Of a stretch of 5,492 nt of DNA, positions 1 to 5,492 are shown piece by piece. The DNA comes from Actinomycetota bacterium (GTDB lineage: Bacteria > Actinomycetota > Acidimicrobiia > Acidimicrobiales > Ilumatobacteraceae), in contig WLFB01000100.1 in assembly GCA_009703975.1 (NCBI GenBank), forward strand, positions 1-5,492. The letters are read 5' to 3'. Made by a program: the position numbers and the translations under genes. Below the pieces are notes generated by a model that did not search any database, was not told the origin of the DNA, and worked only from the letters and a program-made list of their open reading frames with translations. The first letter of the stretch is position 1, and each line of letters opens with the position of its first letter.

Positions 1-401
1 AATGCGTCAAGTTCGAGTTTCGCGCCACGCCAAGCTTTAATAGCACTATGGCTCGATACAAGTTTTGCATGCTGCTCATTAGTCAGATTTCGAAACAAAA
101 AATAGTTATGTGAACTCGTCACAAGTTCACACTTGATGCGAATTTTGAAACGTAGTAGTCGAGATGATGTAATTTCTGCGAGACCTGATTCTGTATCAAG
201 TACAAAATTGTCTTCAGCAATGCATCGCACGCGAACCAATGACGTGATTTTTCCGGTGGGCTCGAGCAACAAACTGTATCGAGAATCTCCAATCGCCAAG
301 CTTGCGATGTCATTGGCTAATTGCGAGTGTAAAAATTTTCTCGAATCTACGCCGGTTACTAAAATCTCATCACGAGTTTGTTCTAAATAGAACGCGCTCA
401 C
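1..401 (-). CDS. ygfZ: YgfZ/GcvT-like folate-binding protein, N-terminal part (runs off left edge)
   Basis: This is the first 133 codons of a leftward gene that continues beyond base 1. The translation has the family's N-terminal pattern: a short strand segment ending in VTGVDSRKFLHSQLANDI (about residues 15-32), then SLAIGDSRYSLLLEPTGKITS (34-54), and LLRFKIRIKCEL (82-93). This matches the GcvT-fold tetrahydrofolate-binding domain of the YgfZ family (COG0354). In E. coli, YgfZ helps maintain certain iron-sulfur enzymes, including MiaB, through folate. The diagnostic KGCYxGQE-type motif lies further along the protein and is outside the window, so distinction from an aminomethyltransferase rests on the N-terminus only. 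The GTG start overlaps the trpE stop as GTGA and has a good AAGGAG ribosome site eight bases upstream, so it is probably co-transcribed and translationally coupled with trpE. The family call is firm; the exact cellular role is inferred. Confidence 0.83.
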   Translation of the reverse strand, partial: MSAFYLEQTRDEILVTGVDSRKFLHSQLANDIASLAIGDSRYSLLLEPTGKITSLVRVRCIAEDNFVLDTESGLAEITSSRLLRFKIRIKCELVTSSHNYFLFRNLTNEQHAKLVSSHSAIKAWRGAKLELDA

Positions 402-1909
402 AACTTTTGCTCCTTACGTCGTTGCGTCATGATCCGAGCCGCTGGAATCGCGGCCAGCAATGCAGCAGCCTTATTGCGACACTCGAGGTCTTCTTCGCTG
501 GCGATGCTGTCGGCAACGATTCCTGCACCAGCCTGCAGAGTTGCGCCATGTCTACCAACAAACATTGTGCGAATTGCGATAGCCGTGTCTAGATTGCCTG
601 AAAAATCAACATACCCGACAACACCCGCATACGGCCCGCGCTTAGTTGGCTCAAGCGCATCGATTATCTCCATTGCTCGAACTTTTGGCGCACCGCTTAC
701 TGTGCCTGCTGGGAGTGTTGCTCGCAATACATCAATCGGTCCAAGACCTTCGCGCAATGTTCCTGAAACTTGCGAAGTCAAATGCATGACGTGGCTATAT
801 CTCTCAAGTGACATGAACTCGTCTACGTTCATCGAACCAAATTCGGCGACACGGCCAACATCATTTCGTGCAAGATCTACGAGCATCACATGTTCGGCGC
901 GCTCTTTTGGATTCTCTTTTAATTCACCGGCAAGTTTGCGATCTTGCTCGTCATCTTTGCCACGTTTGCGTGTACCGGCGATCGGTCGACTTACGACTCG
1001 ACCATTACGAAGTTGCACCATTGGCTCAGGAGACGAGCCAACGATCGTGATGTCTTCGTGCTTGAGATAATACATATAGGGGCTCGGGTTAATTTGTCGC
1101 AACACTCGATAAACATCAAACGGGTCAGCCTCAAGAGCAATATCAAATCGTTGTGACAATACAACTTGAAAAATGTCTCCGGCACGAATATGTTCCTTGG
1201 CGACTTCAACGGCTCGCTCATACATTCCGTTCGGCATTGATGACTCAATTTTGAGTGTGTCGTCGCGCCTTGGCGGTTCAACAGGGATGTGCGCAATCGG
1301 TCGCGCAAGATCTTCAACTCCCTTATGAACTCTCTTGATCGCATTGTCATAGGCAGTTTCGCGCTGCTCGTGATTAAGACCGGCCACCGGAACACTCTCA
1401 ATCATGTAGCAGCGCTGACGCCAATGATCAAACGCAGCAAGTGAGCCAATCATGCTCATTACTGCATCTGGCAGATCACGATCTTCTGGTGGAATGTTCG
1501 GCAGGTTTTCGATTTCGCGAACGATGTCATACCCAAGAAACCCCATCAGTCCGCCTTGCAATGGCGGCAGATCGGGATGCAAAGGTGCGGTGTAAGTTTC
1601 AAGCAACGACTCAATCGCCGCAAGGATTCCGTTTTCGAGCGGCATTGATTTAGGGATTTCGCCAGTCGCAGTTATTACACCGTTTCGCAAAACCAAAGTA
1701 GCCACAGGATCACGGCCGACAAATGAAAATCGACTCCAGCGTTCGCCGTGTTCAACGGACTCAAGCAAAAACCCTGGACGATCGCCGACCAGTTTCATAT
1801 ACGCCGAGACTGGCGTTTCGGTATCAGCGAGAACTTCGCACCAAACTGGAATAACAGTGTTTTGTGTAGCGAGAATGTGAAATTCTTCGCGCGTTGGAAA
1901 TATCTGCAT
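398..1909 (-). CDS. trpE: Anthranilate synthase component I (TrpE)
   Basis: TrpE converts chorismate to anthranilate, the first committed step of tryptophan synthesis. It uses ammonia from a glutaminase partner (TrpG) that is not seen in this window. The protein has 503 residues from ATG, normal for the family. Residues 48-51 are LLES, the element that binds feedback tryptophan, so the enzyme is probably inhibited by its product. The chorismate-binding domain fills the C-terminal half: GDIFQVVLSQRF (about 244-255), NPSPYMYY (274-281), SRPIAGTRKRG (307-317), EHVMLVDLARND (339-350), PAGTVSGAPK (400-409), GPYAGVVGY (425-433) and QAGAGIVADS (459-468), followed by SEEDLECRNKA. No key motif is missing. 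A TTG codon directly precedes the ATG and could add one residue; ATG is preferred. It starts 7 bases after hisH and overlaps the ygfZ-like gene by 4 bases, so it sits inside one transcription unit. Related PabB and MenF enzymes are less likely given the length and the LLES element. Confidence 0.96.
   Translation of the reverse strand: MQIFPTREEFHILATQNTVIPVWCEVLADTETPVSAYMKLVGDRPGFLLESVEHGERWSRFSFVGRDPVATLVLRNGVITATGEIPKSMPLENGILAAIESLLETYTAPLHPDLPPLQGGLMGFLGYDIVREIENLPNIPPEDRDLPDAVMSMIGSLAAFDHWRQRCYMIESVPVAGLNHEQRETAYDNAIKRVHKGVEDLARPIAHIPVEPPRRDDTLKIESSMPNGMYERAVEVAKEHIRAGDIFQVVLSQRFDIALEADPFDVYRVLRQINPSPYMYYLKHEDITIVGSSPEPMVQLRNGRVVSRPIAGTRKRGKDDEQDRKLAGELKENPKERAEHVMLVDLARNDVGRVAEFGSMNVDEFMSLERYSHVMHLTSQVSGTLREGLGPIDVLRATLPAGTVSGAPKVRAMEIIDALEPTKRGPYAGVVGYVDFSGNLDTAIAIRTMFVGRHGATLQAGAGIVADSIASEEDLECRNKAAALLAAIPAARIMTQRRKEQKL
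410..415 (-). promoter_or_regulatory. Shine-Dalgarno site of the ygfZ-like gene
   Basis: Read on the minus strand, AAGGAG lies inside the last codons of trpE, eight bases before the GTG at 401-399. It is the clearest ribosome binding site in the window and fixes the start of the ygfZ-like gene within a GTGA overlap. Confidence 0.75.
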
Positions 1910-1916
1910 CAACTAC

Positions 1917-2576
1917 TCAAGCTTTTGTACTGGCGCGCTCGGAGCCGCATGTCGCAACGAAGTTTTCGAGAATTTTCAAACCTTCTGTTGCCGATTTTTC
2001 AGGATGAAACTGTGTTGCAAAAATGTTTTCAGACCGAATTGCTGCAACAAGATCTGTGCCGTAATTGCAATTTGCTACGACTACTGACTGCAGTTGTGGA
2101 ACAGCAGAAAGCGAGTGCACGAAATACATCCATGGATTATCGCTGATGCCAACAAACATCTCGTCTTGCTTTAAAATTTTCAGTTGGTTCCACTGCATTT
2201 GAGGCTTTTGCACATCAGCTGGCAACCAACGAATCTCGCCAGTAATGACGCCAAGACCCGAAACACCAGGACTTTCCTCACTACTTTCAAATAACATTTG
2301 CATTCCTACGCAGATACCTAAAAATGGTCTGGTTGTCGCAATCGCATCGTGAACAGCCGATTCAAGGCCCGCCTCGCGCAACGCAGTCATACACGCACCA
2401 AAATTACCGACACCTGGCAACACGACGGCGTCAGCGTCTGAAATCAATTTCAAATCACTTGTAAGTCGAGCGTCAGCACCAACAAATTGCAAACCTTTTT
2501 GCGCTGACCGAAGATTACCAATGCCATAATCTAGAACGGCAATTAGCGGCCTATCGCTTGCGTTCAAAGAATTCAC
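1917..2576 (-). CDS. hisH: Imidazole glycerol phosphate synthase, glutaminase subunit HisH
   Basis: HisH hydrolyses glutamine and passes ammonia to HisF, forming imidazole glycerol phosphate and AICAR in histidine synthesis. The 219 residues form one class I glutamine amidotransferase domain. They begin with LIAVLDYGIGNLRS (11-24), then the oxyanion-strand region LPGVGNFGACM (53-63), the nucleophile C89 in GICVGMQ, YFVHS (151-155) and ATQFHPEKS (187-195) with H191 and E193 completing the triad. DYGIGNLRS, PGVGNFG and YFVHS separate it from TrpG and PabA despite its position next to trpE. The segment usually close to PHMGWN reads PQMQWN (125-130), a small deviation. The start is taken as GTG at 2576; a TTG three codons inside is also possible, and an AGGTAGGTG stretch could serve either. 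hisF, hisA/priA and other his genes are not in view, which makes the hisH-trpE pairing somewhat unusual. Confidence 0.95.
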   Translation of the reverse strand: MNSLNASDRPLIAVLDYGIGNLRSAQKGLQFVGADARLTSDLKLISDADAVVLPGVGNFGACMTALREAGLESAVHDAIATTRPFLGICVGMQMLFESSEESPGVSGLGVITGEIRWLPADVQKPQMQWNQLKILKQDEMFVGISDNPWMYFVHSLSAVPQLQSVVVANCNYGTDLVAAIRSENIFATQFHPEKSATEGLKILENFVATCGSERASTKA

Positions 2577-2607
2577 CTACCTAGTCTGCCTGAAAAGATT
2601 TGTAGTT

Positions 2608-2690
2608 AGCGCGTTCGCGCAGCACTATCACACCACGATCAGCGCGTTCGCGCAGCACTATCACATCACGCTCAGCGCGTTCGCGCAGCG
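2608..2690. repeat. 33-base tandem repeat with palindromic GC core, overlapping the 3' end of the small gene
   Basis: Two full 33-base copies lie at 2608-2640 and 2641-2673 and differ at two positions. A third copy starts at 2674 and matches over its first 16 bases before diverging. Each copy carries the core GCGCGTTCGCGC (2609-2620, 2642-2653, 2675-2686), in which GCGCG and CGCGC can pair around a very short loop. A half core, AGCGCGTT, follows at 2687-2694. The third copy is coding: on the minus strand it supplies the last codons and the TGA of the 76-codon gene. The first two fill most of the gap before hisH. The period is a multiple of three and each full copy carries the stop in the same phase. 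This looks like a small minisatellite seeded from the gene's end. A role in RNA folding between the two genes is possible but not shown. Confidence 0.85.
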
Positions 2691-2902
2691 CGTTGCAGTA
2701 ATCGCACAGCATTTACTAGTCCGCGCTCAGCCTCATATATTGCCATTAACAGACCATCATCATTTTCTGGTTTTTTTGGATCAAACGTTGCAAGCCGTTG
2801 CGACTCGGCGAGAGAAACAATTCGTTCACGACACCGCTCAACATTTTCAGCTAAGGCCGCGAGTTCAGCAAGAGCGCTCTGTCGCTGTGGAGATGCAGTC
2901 AT
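2672..2902 (-). CDS. Small helical protein of unknown function, coupled to nth
   Basis: I do not recognise a family for this 76-residue protein. The translation looks like two helices joined by a short polar loop. The first (about residues 6-37) is rich in Ala, Leu, Glu and Arg with coiled-coil-like spacing (ALAELAALAENVERCRERI). The loop is FDPKKPENDDG (40-50). The second helix (about 51-76) ends in a basic RLLQRAARTR. It has no signal peptide, membrane segment or metal-binding pattern, and only one cysteine. Its ATG overlaps the nth stop as ATGA, the arrangement expected for translational coupling, and there is no separate strong ribosome site because the upstream DNA is the A-rich lysine tail of nth. 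The coupling, sensible composition and absence of a competing frame support a real gene. Its last codons are formed by a copy of the 33-base repeat, so the C-terminus may vary between strains. A link to DNA repair would be a guess from position alone. Confidence 0.62.
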   Translation of the reverse strand: MTASPQRQSALAELAALAENVERCRERIVSLAESQRLATFDPKKPENDDGLLMAIYEAERGLVNAVRLLQRAARTR

Positions 2903-3639
2903 TTTTTTGCAACTTTCTTTTTTGCTTTTTTAATAACAGTTTTACCTAGTCTCTTCGCTGGCTTTTTCACTGATTTTTTTACCGGCTTTTTTGTGGGAAG
3001 ATTCGAACTCGGACAAAGTTTCTCGAGTAAGCACTCTTCGCATTTAGGCTTCTTCGCATCACACACCCGACGGCCATGCAAAATCAATCGCAAACTGAAC
3101 TGCCCCCACTCGGGTGGAGGCAACATTGCATTCAGCTCATATTCAACTTTGACGGGGTCTTCAAGTTTCGTCAAACCTAAACGACGTGATAGTCGCCCGA
3201 CATGTGTATCAACCGGCAAACCTGGCAGATCAAAAACAACACTGCGCAAAACATTGGCTGTCTTTCGACCAACACCTGGCAGTGTGATCAGATCTTCAAT
3301 TTCGCGCGGTACTTCACCGTCGAATCGCGACATGACTTGGCTCGCCATACCAACTAAATTTTTGGCTTTCGTTTGATAGAAGCCAGTTGATCTCACCAAT
3401 TGTTCAACATGCGCAACTTCGGCTTTGGCAAGTTTCGCCGGCGTCGGATAAGAATCAAATAGCGCAGGCGTAACCATATTGACTCGAACATCTGTGCACT
3501 GTGCCGAAAGAATTGTGGCGGCCAGCAACTGAAACGCCGACTCGTGGGTCAGTTCGCAGATCGCAACCGGATACTCGCGCTTGAGTAATCGCAACACGTC
3601 AGTTGCACGCTTAGATAGTTCTGTTTTTTTCACAGCCAT
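2899..3639 (-). CDS. nth: Endonuclease III (Nth), DNA glycosylase/AP lyase with lysine-rich tail
   Basis: Nth removes oxidised pyrimidines from DNA and cuts the resulting abasic site in base-excision repair. The protein has 246 residues. The helix-hairpin-helix reads LPGVGRKTANV (120-130) with K126 as the catalytic lysine. The catalytic aspartate is D144 in VDTHVGRLSRRL. The 4Fe-4S loop is complete: C193, C200, C203 and C209 in the spacing C-x6-C-x2-C-x5-C. The helix with LLAATILSAQCTD (38-50) is also typical. After the cluster there is an extra tail of about 30 residues (217-246) made mainly of Lys, Pro, Val and Ala (KKPVKKSVKKPAKR and onward), which the 211-residue E. coli enzyme lacks. It resembles histone H1-like basic tails and probably adds non-specific DNA binding. 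The ATG at 3639 has no Shine-Dalgarno sequence. It is the first gene of the leftward unit, 45 bases from the divergent mshD, and overlaps the next gene by 4 bases. Confidence 0.97.
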   Translation of the reverse strand: MAVKKTELSKRATDVLRLLKREYPVAICELTHESAFQLLAATILSAQCTDVRVNMVTPALFDSYPTPAKLAKAEVAHVEQLVRSTGFYQTKAKNLVGMASQVMSRFDGEVPREIEDLITLPGVGRKTANVLRSVVFDLPGLPVDTHVGRLSRRLGLTKLEDPVKVEYELNAMLPPPEWGQFSLRLILHGRRVCDAKKPKCEECLLEKLCPSSNLPTKKPVKKSVKKPAKRLGKTVIKKAKKKVAKK

Positions 3640-3672
3640 GCGGAGGCAACGCTACACACGATCGTCAATAGA

Positions 3673-3678
3673 TATCCT
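3673..3678 (+). promoter_or_regulatory. Possible -10 box for leaderless mshD transcription, in the nth/mshD divergent region
   Basis: The 45-base gap 3640-3684 must hold the promoters for both nth and mshD. TATCCT fits the TANNNT pattern of actinobacterial -10 boxes and ends exactly six bases before the GTG of mshD, so transcription could begin at or near the start codon. No Shine-Dalgarno sequence precedes that GTG. A convincing -35 box is not seen. On the other strand, TAGCGT (3654-3649) is a weaker candidate for nth, nine bases before its ATG. A TTGACG at 3668-3663 (minus) lies too close to that box to act as its -35. These are pattern matches only. Confidence 0.35.
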
Positions 3679-3684
3679 TCTAAC

Positions 3685-4629
3685 GTGGTCACGTTTGAAA
3701 TTAAGAGAAGTATGACCCCGGCAGATATTGCCGCCGTGACTGGGTTGCTAAATAAAGTCGAAATCGCTGACTCTCGTCGCCCACTTAACGATCATTTATG
3801 GATTGACCTACGCCATGGCGGCCGAGCCGGATTTGCAGGACTAATCGCATGGGATCCAGACAGTGTAAATCCGGTTGCATATTGCCAAGTTTCTCGTGGC
3901 AATGATTCATGGGCACTCGACTTAGTCATTGACCCGCACCATCGCGATCAAACTCTCGAACTCGGCATGGGACTGCTGCAAGAGGCCGAAAATATCATTG
4001 CAAATGAAGGTGGTGGACATGTGCACTGGTGGGTATTTAACTCAAATGAAATTCATGATCTTCTTGCCGCAGAGATAAATCTCACGGCTGGTCGTAATAT
4101 TTTGCAACTTGAAGTCAAACTTCCATTAGCAGAAGAAGTTCTTACAAGTACAGAAAATATCTCAACTGTTTCATTTCAAGTTGGCATCGACGAAACTAAC
4201 TGGCTATTGGTCAACAACCGTGCATTTGCTAATCATCCAGAACAAGGTGGTTGGACGATTGAAACTTTATTATCGCGTCTTAATGAGTCGTGGTTCAATG
4301 CTTCTGGACTTTTGCTTCACTTCGTTGAGCAACCATCTCGCCAACTCGCAGGTTTCTGTTGGACAAAACTCGACAAACTATCTAATCCAACACTCGGTGA
4401 AATTTACGTCATCGCTGTTGACCCAGACCATCACAACAAAGGTCTTGGTCGTTCGTTAACAGTTGCTGGTCTAAATCAGTTAGCAGCTGCTGGAGCCACA
4501 ACTGGAATGCTGTTTGTCGATAAAGAAAATGCGCCGGCAATTTCGGTGTATTTCAAAATCGGGTTCAGCGTGCACCACGAAGGACAGGCGTTCATCGGCG
4601 AGATTTCACCGAGAACAGGCAACCTTTAA
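3685..4629 (+). CDS. mshD: Mycothiol synthase (MshD), tandem GNAT acetyltransferase
   Basis: MshD transfers acetyl from acetyl-CoA to the cysteine amino group of Cys-GlcN-Ins, the last step in making mycothiol, the main low-molecular-weight thiol of Actinobacteria. The 314 residues match the usual length of about 300-315. The N-terminal GNAT half (about 1-148) is degenerate in its acetyl-CoA loop (LDLVIDPHHRDQTLELGMGLL, 78-98). The C-terminal half (about 160-305) carries the family signatures: NNRAFANHPEQGGWT (177-191), GFCWTKL (223-229), GEIYVIAVDP (238-247), the pyrophosphate-binding loop HHNKGLGRSLT (249-259) and a closing LFVDKENAPAISVYFKIGF (276-294). E239 in GEIYV and Y289 probably correspond to the active-site Glu and Tyr described for the mycobacterial enzyme; this alignment is by eye. 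GTG at 3685 is chosen because the first GNAT strand (TFEIKRSMTP) lies before the next ATG at 3712. Other mycothiol genes (mshA, mshB, mshC) are not in the window. Confidence 0.95.
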   Translation: MVTFEIKRSMTPADIAAVTGLLNKVEIADSRRPLNDHLWIDLRHGGRAGFAGLIAWDPDSVNPVAYCQVSRGNDSWALDLVIDPHHRDQTLELGMGLLQEAENIIANEGGGHVHWWVFNSNEIHDLLAAEINLTAGRNILQLEVKLPLAEEVLTSTENISTVSFQVGIDETNWLLVNNRAFANHPEQGGWTIETLLSRLNESWFNASGLLLHFVEQPSRQLAGFCWTKLDKLSNPTLGEIYVIAVDPDHHNKGLGRSLTVAGLNQLAAAGATTGMLFVDKENAPAISVYFKIGFSVHHEGQAFIGEISPRTGNL

Positions 4630-4646
4630 CTAACAGCCTTTAGTAA

Positions 4647-4652
4647 TACAAT
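4647..4652 (+). promoter_or_regulatory. Possible -10 box for leaderless pepF transcription
   Basis: TACAAT matches the TATAAT consensus at five of six positions and ends exactly six bases before the ATG at 4659. No Shine-Dalgarno sequence lies between them. A weak TTTAAC (4625-4630) sits 16 bases upstream across the mshD stop codon and could serve as a -35. The spacing is the same as that of the candidate box before mshD, which supports a leaderless start. The box lies in the 29-base gap after mshD, so pepF may have its own promoter besides read-through from mshD. Confidence 0.45.
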
Positions 4653-4658
4653 GATCGC

Positions 4659-5492
4659 ATGACAGACACACTTTTGCCTCGTTGGTCGGTTGCAGATGTA
4701 CATCAATCGTTTACGGCGCGATCATTTACAGATGCAATGGAGCGCACGGGCGCCAATGTCGCTCGACTTGAAGCACAGTTCGAAGAGCACAATATTCGTG
4801 CGGGCGATCCTCATAAGCCTTCTGCTCACGACGGCCAAATCGCTAACGAGATAATTGATGCGATGAATCAAACCATCAAAGAATCAGAAATTCTTGGTTC
4901 GTATGTCTACGCAACGGTCAGCACAAATACGCGCGAAGAGACCGCGCAAGGTTTGCTCAGCGAACTAGAAGTCATCGACTCACGCCTTTCCCCACTACTC
5001 GCTCGCCTAGCTGATTGGGTCGCCACGCTCGGCGCCGACGACCTAGCAAAAGTCAGCGATGTAGCGCGTGAACATCTCGGCCCATTGCAAAGATTGCAAG
5101 CACGCGCACAGCATCAGATGAGCGAAGTTGAAGAAGGTTTCTATGCCGAACTCTCAACCACTGGTTCTTCGGCATGGTCTCGTTTACAAGGTGACATAAC
5201 TTCTCAGTTGAGTGTTTTAGTTGATCTGCCGGACGGCGAAAAAACTTTGCCGATCACTGCCGTGCGAGGCATGTCAACTCATTCAGACGTTGCAGTTCGT
5301 AAAGCCGCATACGACGCAGAAATGCGAGCATGGCCAACTGTTGCAATGCCATGTGCAGCAGCGATGAATTCAATCAAAGGCGAAGCAAACTCGGTAAATC
5401 GTCGTCGCCACTGGGCGGCACCACTTGATGCCTCGCTCTACAGCAATAGCGTTAGTCGCAAAACATTTGACGCGATGCAGAGCGCAGTAACT
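4659..5492 (+). CDS. pepF: M3 family oligoendopeptidase (PepF type), N-terminal part (runs off right edge)
   Basis: The frame from ATG at 4659 stays open for 278 codons to the edge of the window. PepF-type peptidases are cytoplasmic zinc enzymes of the thimet oligopeptidase clan that cut short peptides. The visible part is the helical N-terminal region. It includes LGSYVYATVSTNT (79-91), where early family members usually have a similar segment, then AWSRLQGDITSQL (172-184), LPITAVRGMSTHSDVAVRKAAYDAEMRAW (197-225), AAAMNSIKGEANSVNRRRHWAAPLDASLYSN (233-263) and SRKTFDAM (266-273). These are characteristic of the actinobacterial PepF/M3 subgroup of about 600 residues. The catalytic HExxH zinc motif belongs to the C-terminal half and is outside the window, so activity cannot be judged here. 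It follows mshD by 29 bases on the same strand. No functional link with mycothiol synthesis is evident. Confidence 0.88.
   Translation, partial: MTDTLLPRWSVADVHQSFTARSFTDAMERTGANVARLEAQFEEHNIRAGDPHKPSAHDGQIANEIIDAMNQTIKESEILGSYVYATVSTNTREETAQGLLSELEVIDSRLSPLLARLADWVATLGADDLAKVSDVAREHLGPLQRLQARAQHQMSEVEEGFYAELSTTGSSAWSRLQGDITSQLSVLVDLPDGEKTLPITAVRGMSTHSDVAVRKAAYDAEMRAWPTVAMPCAAAMNSIKGEANSVNRRRHWAAPLDASLYSNSVSRKTFDAMQSAVT

Noticed and set aside
133..390. Rightward open frame of 85 codons near the left edge
   Set aside because: It is antisense to the ygfZ-like N-terminus, which has recognisable family motifs and a strong ribosome site.
429..1070. Long rightward open frame (213 codons) opposite trpE
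   Set aside because: It lies wholly antisense to a full-length TrpE with all motifs, and its translation is low-complexity Ser/Arg/Thr-rich with no family resemblance.
991..1401. Leftward open frame of 136 codons inside trpE in another phase
   Set aside because: It is a shifted-frame shadow of trpE with no start signal and an implausible Cys/Leu/Arg-rich translation.
1917..2576. Reading the amidotransferase next to trpE as TrpG
   Set aside because: DYGIGNLRS, PGVGNFG, YFVHS and QFHPEKS are HisH signatures; TrpG has a different N-terminus and active-site context.
2608..2653. Intrinsic transcription terminator between the small gene and hisH
   Set aside because: The GC hairpins have very short stems and loops and no following U-tract on the minus-strand RNA, so the terminator pattern is not met.
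2608..2690. CRISPR array
   Set aside because: The repeats are directly tandem with no unique spacers between them, only about two and a half units exist, and no cas genes are near.
2993..3376. Rightward open frame of 127 codons opposite nth
   Set aside because: It is antisense to a complete Nth with catalytic residues and iron-sulfur cysteines intact.
4181..4459. Rightward open frame of 92 codons within mshD
   Set aside because: It is an out-of-frame shadow inside the conserved catalytic GNAT domain of MshD.

Overview
The window looks like chromosomal DNA of an actinobacterium. The main evidence is a full-length mycothiol synthase (MshD), since mycothiol is a thiol made by Actinobacteria. 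The M3 oligoendopeptidase and the TrpE are also of actinobacterial type. Base composition by eye is moderate (about half G+C or slightly less, more AT-rich inside mshD). This is low for soil actinomycetes and would suit an aquatic, streamlined lineage, for example within Acidimicrobiia. That placement is inference from style, not from a search.

Layout. Five genes run leftward from a divergent promoter region near 3640-3684. They are nth (endonuclease III, 2899-3639), a small 76-codon gene of unknown function (2672-2902), hisH (1917-2576), trpE (398-1909) and the start of a ygfZ/GcvT-like folate-binding protein gene that leaves the window at its left edge (1-401). Two genes run rightward: mshD (3685-4629) and the first 278 codons of a pepF-type M3 peptidase that leaves at the right edge (4659-5492). 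The leftward genes are tightly packed. There is a 4-base ATGA overlap at nth/small gene, a 7-base gap at hisH/trpE and a 4-base GTGA overlap at trpE/ygfZ. The one real gap (2577-2671) is filled mostly by a 33-base tandem repeat that begins inside the 3' end of the small gene.

Function. The genes are housekeeping: base-excision repair (Nth), histidine synthesis (HisH, glutaminase subunit of imidazole glycerol phosphate synthase), tryptophan synthesis (TrpE), probable iron-sulfur/tRNA-modification support (YgfZ family), low-molecular-weight thiol synthesis (MshD) and peptide turnover (PepF). HisH and TrpE both belong to glutamine-amidotransferase-dependent amino acid pathways. The TrpE partner TrpG is not in the window.

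I do not see a new defence, mobile or biosynthetic system here. The points worth a second look are small in scale: the 33-base repeat growing out of a gene end, a lysine-rich tail on Nth, an in-phase A7 slippery heptamer at the nth/small-gene overlap, matching -10-like boxes exactly six bases before both rightward start codons (suggesting leaderless mRNAs), and an altered conserved motif in HisH.
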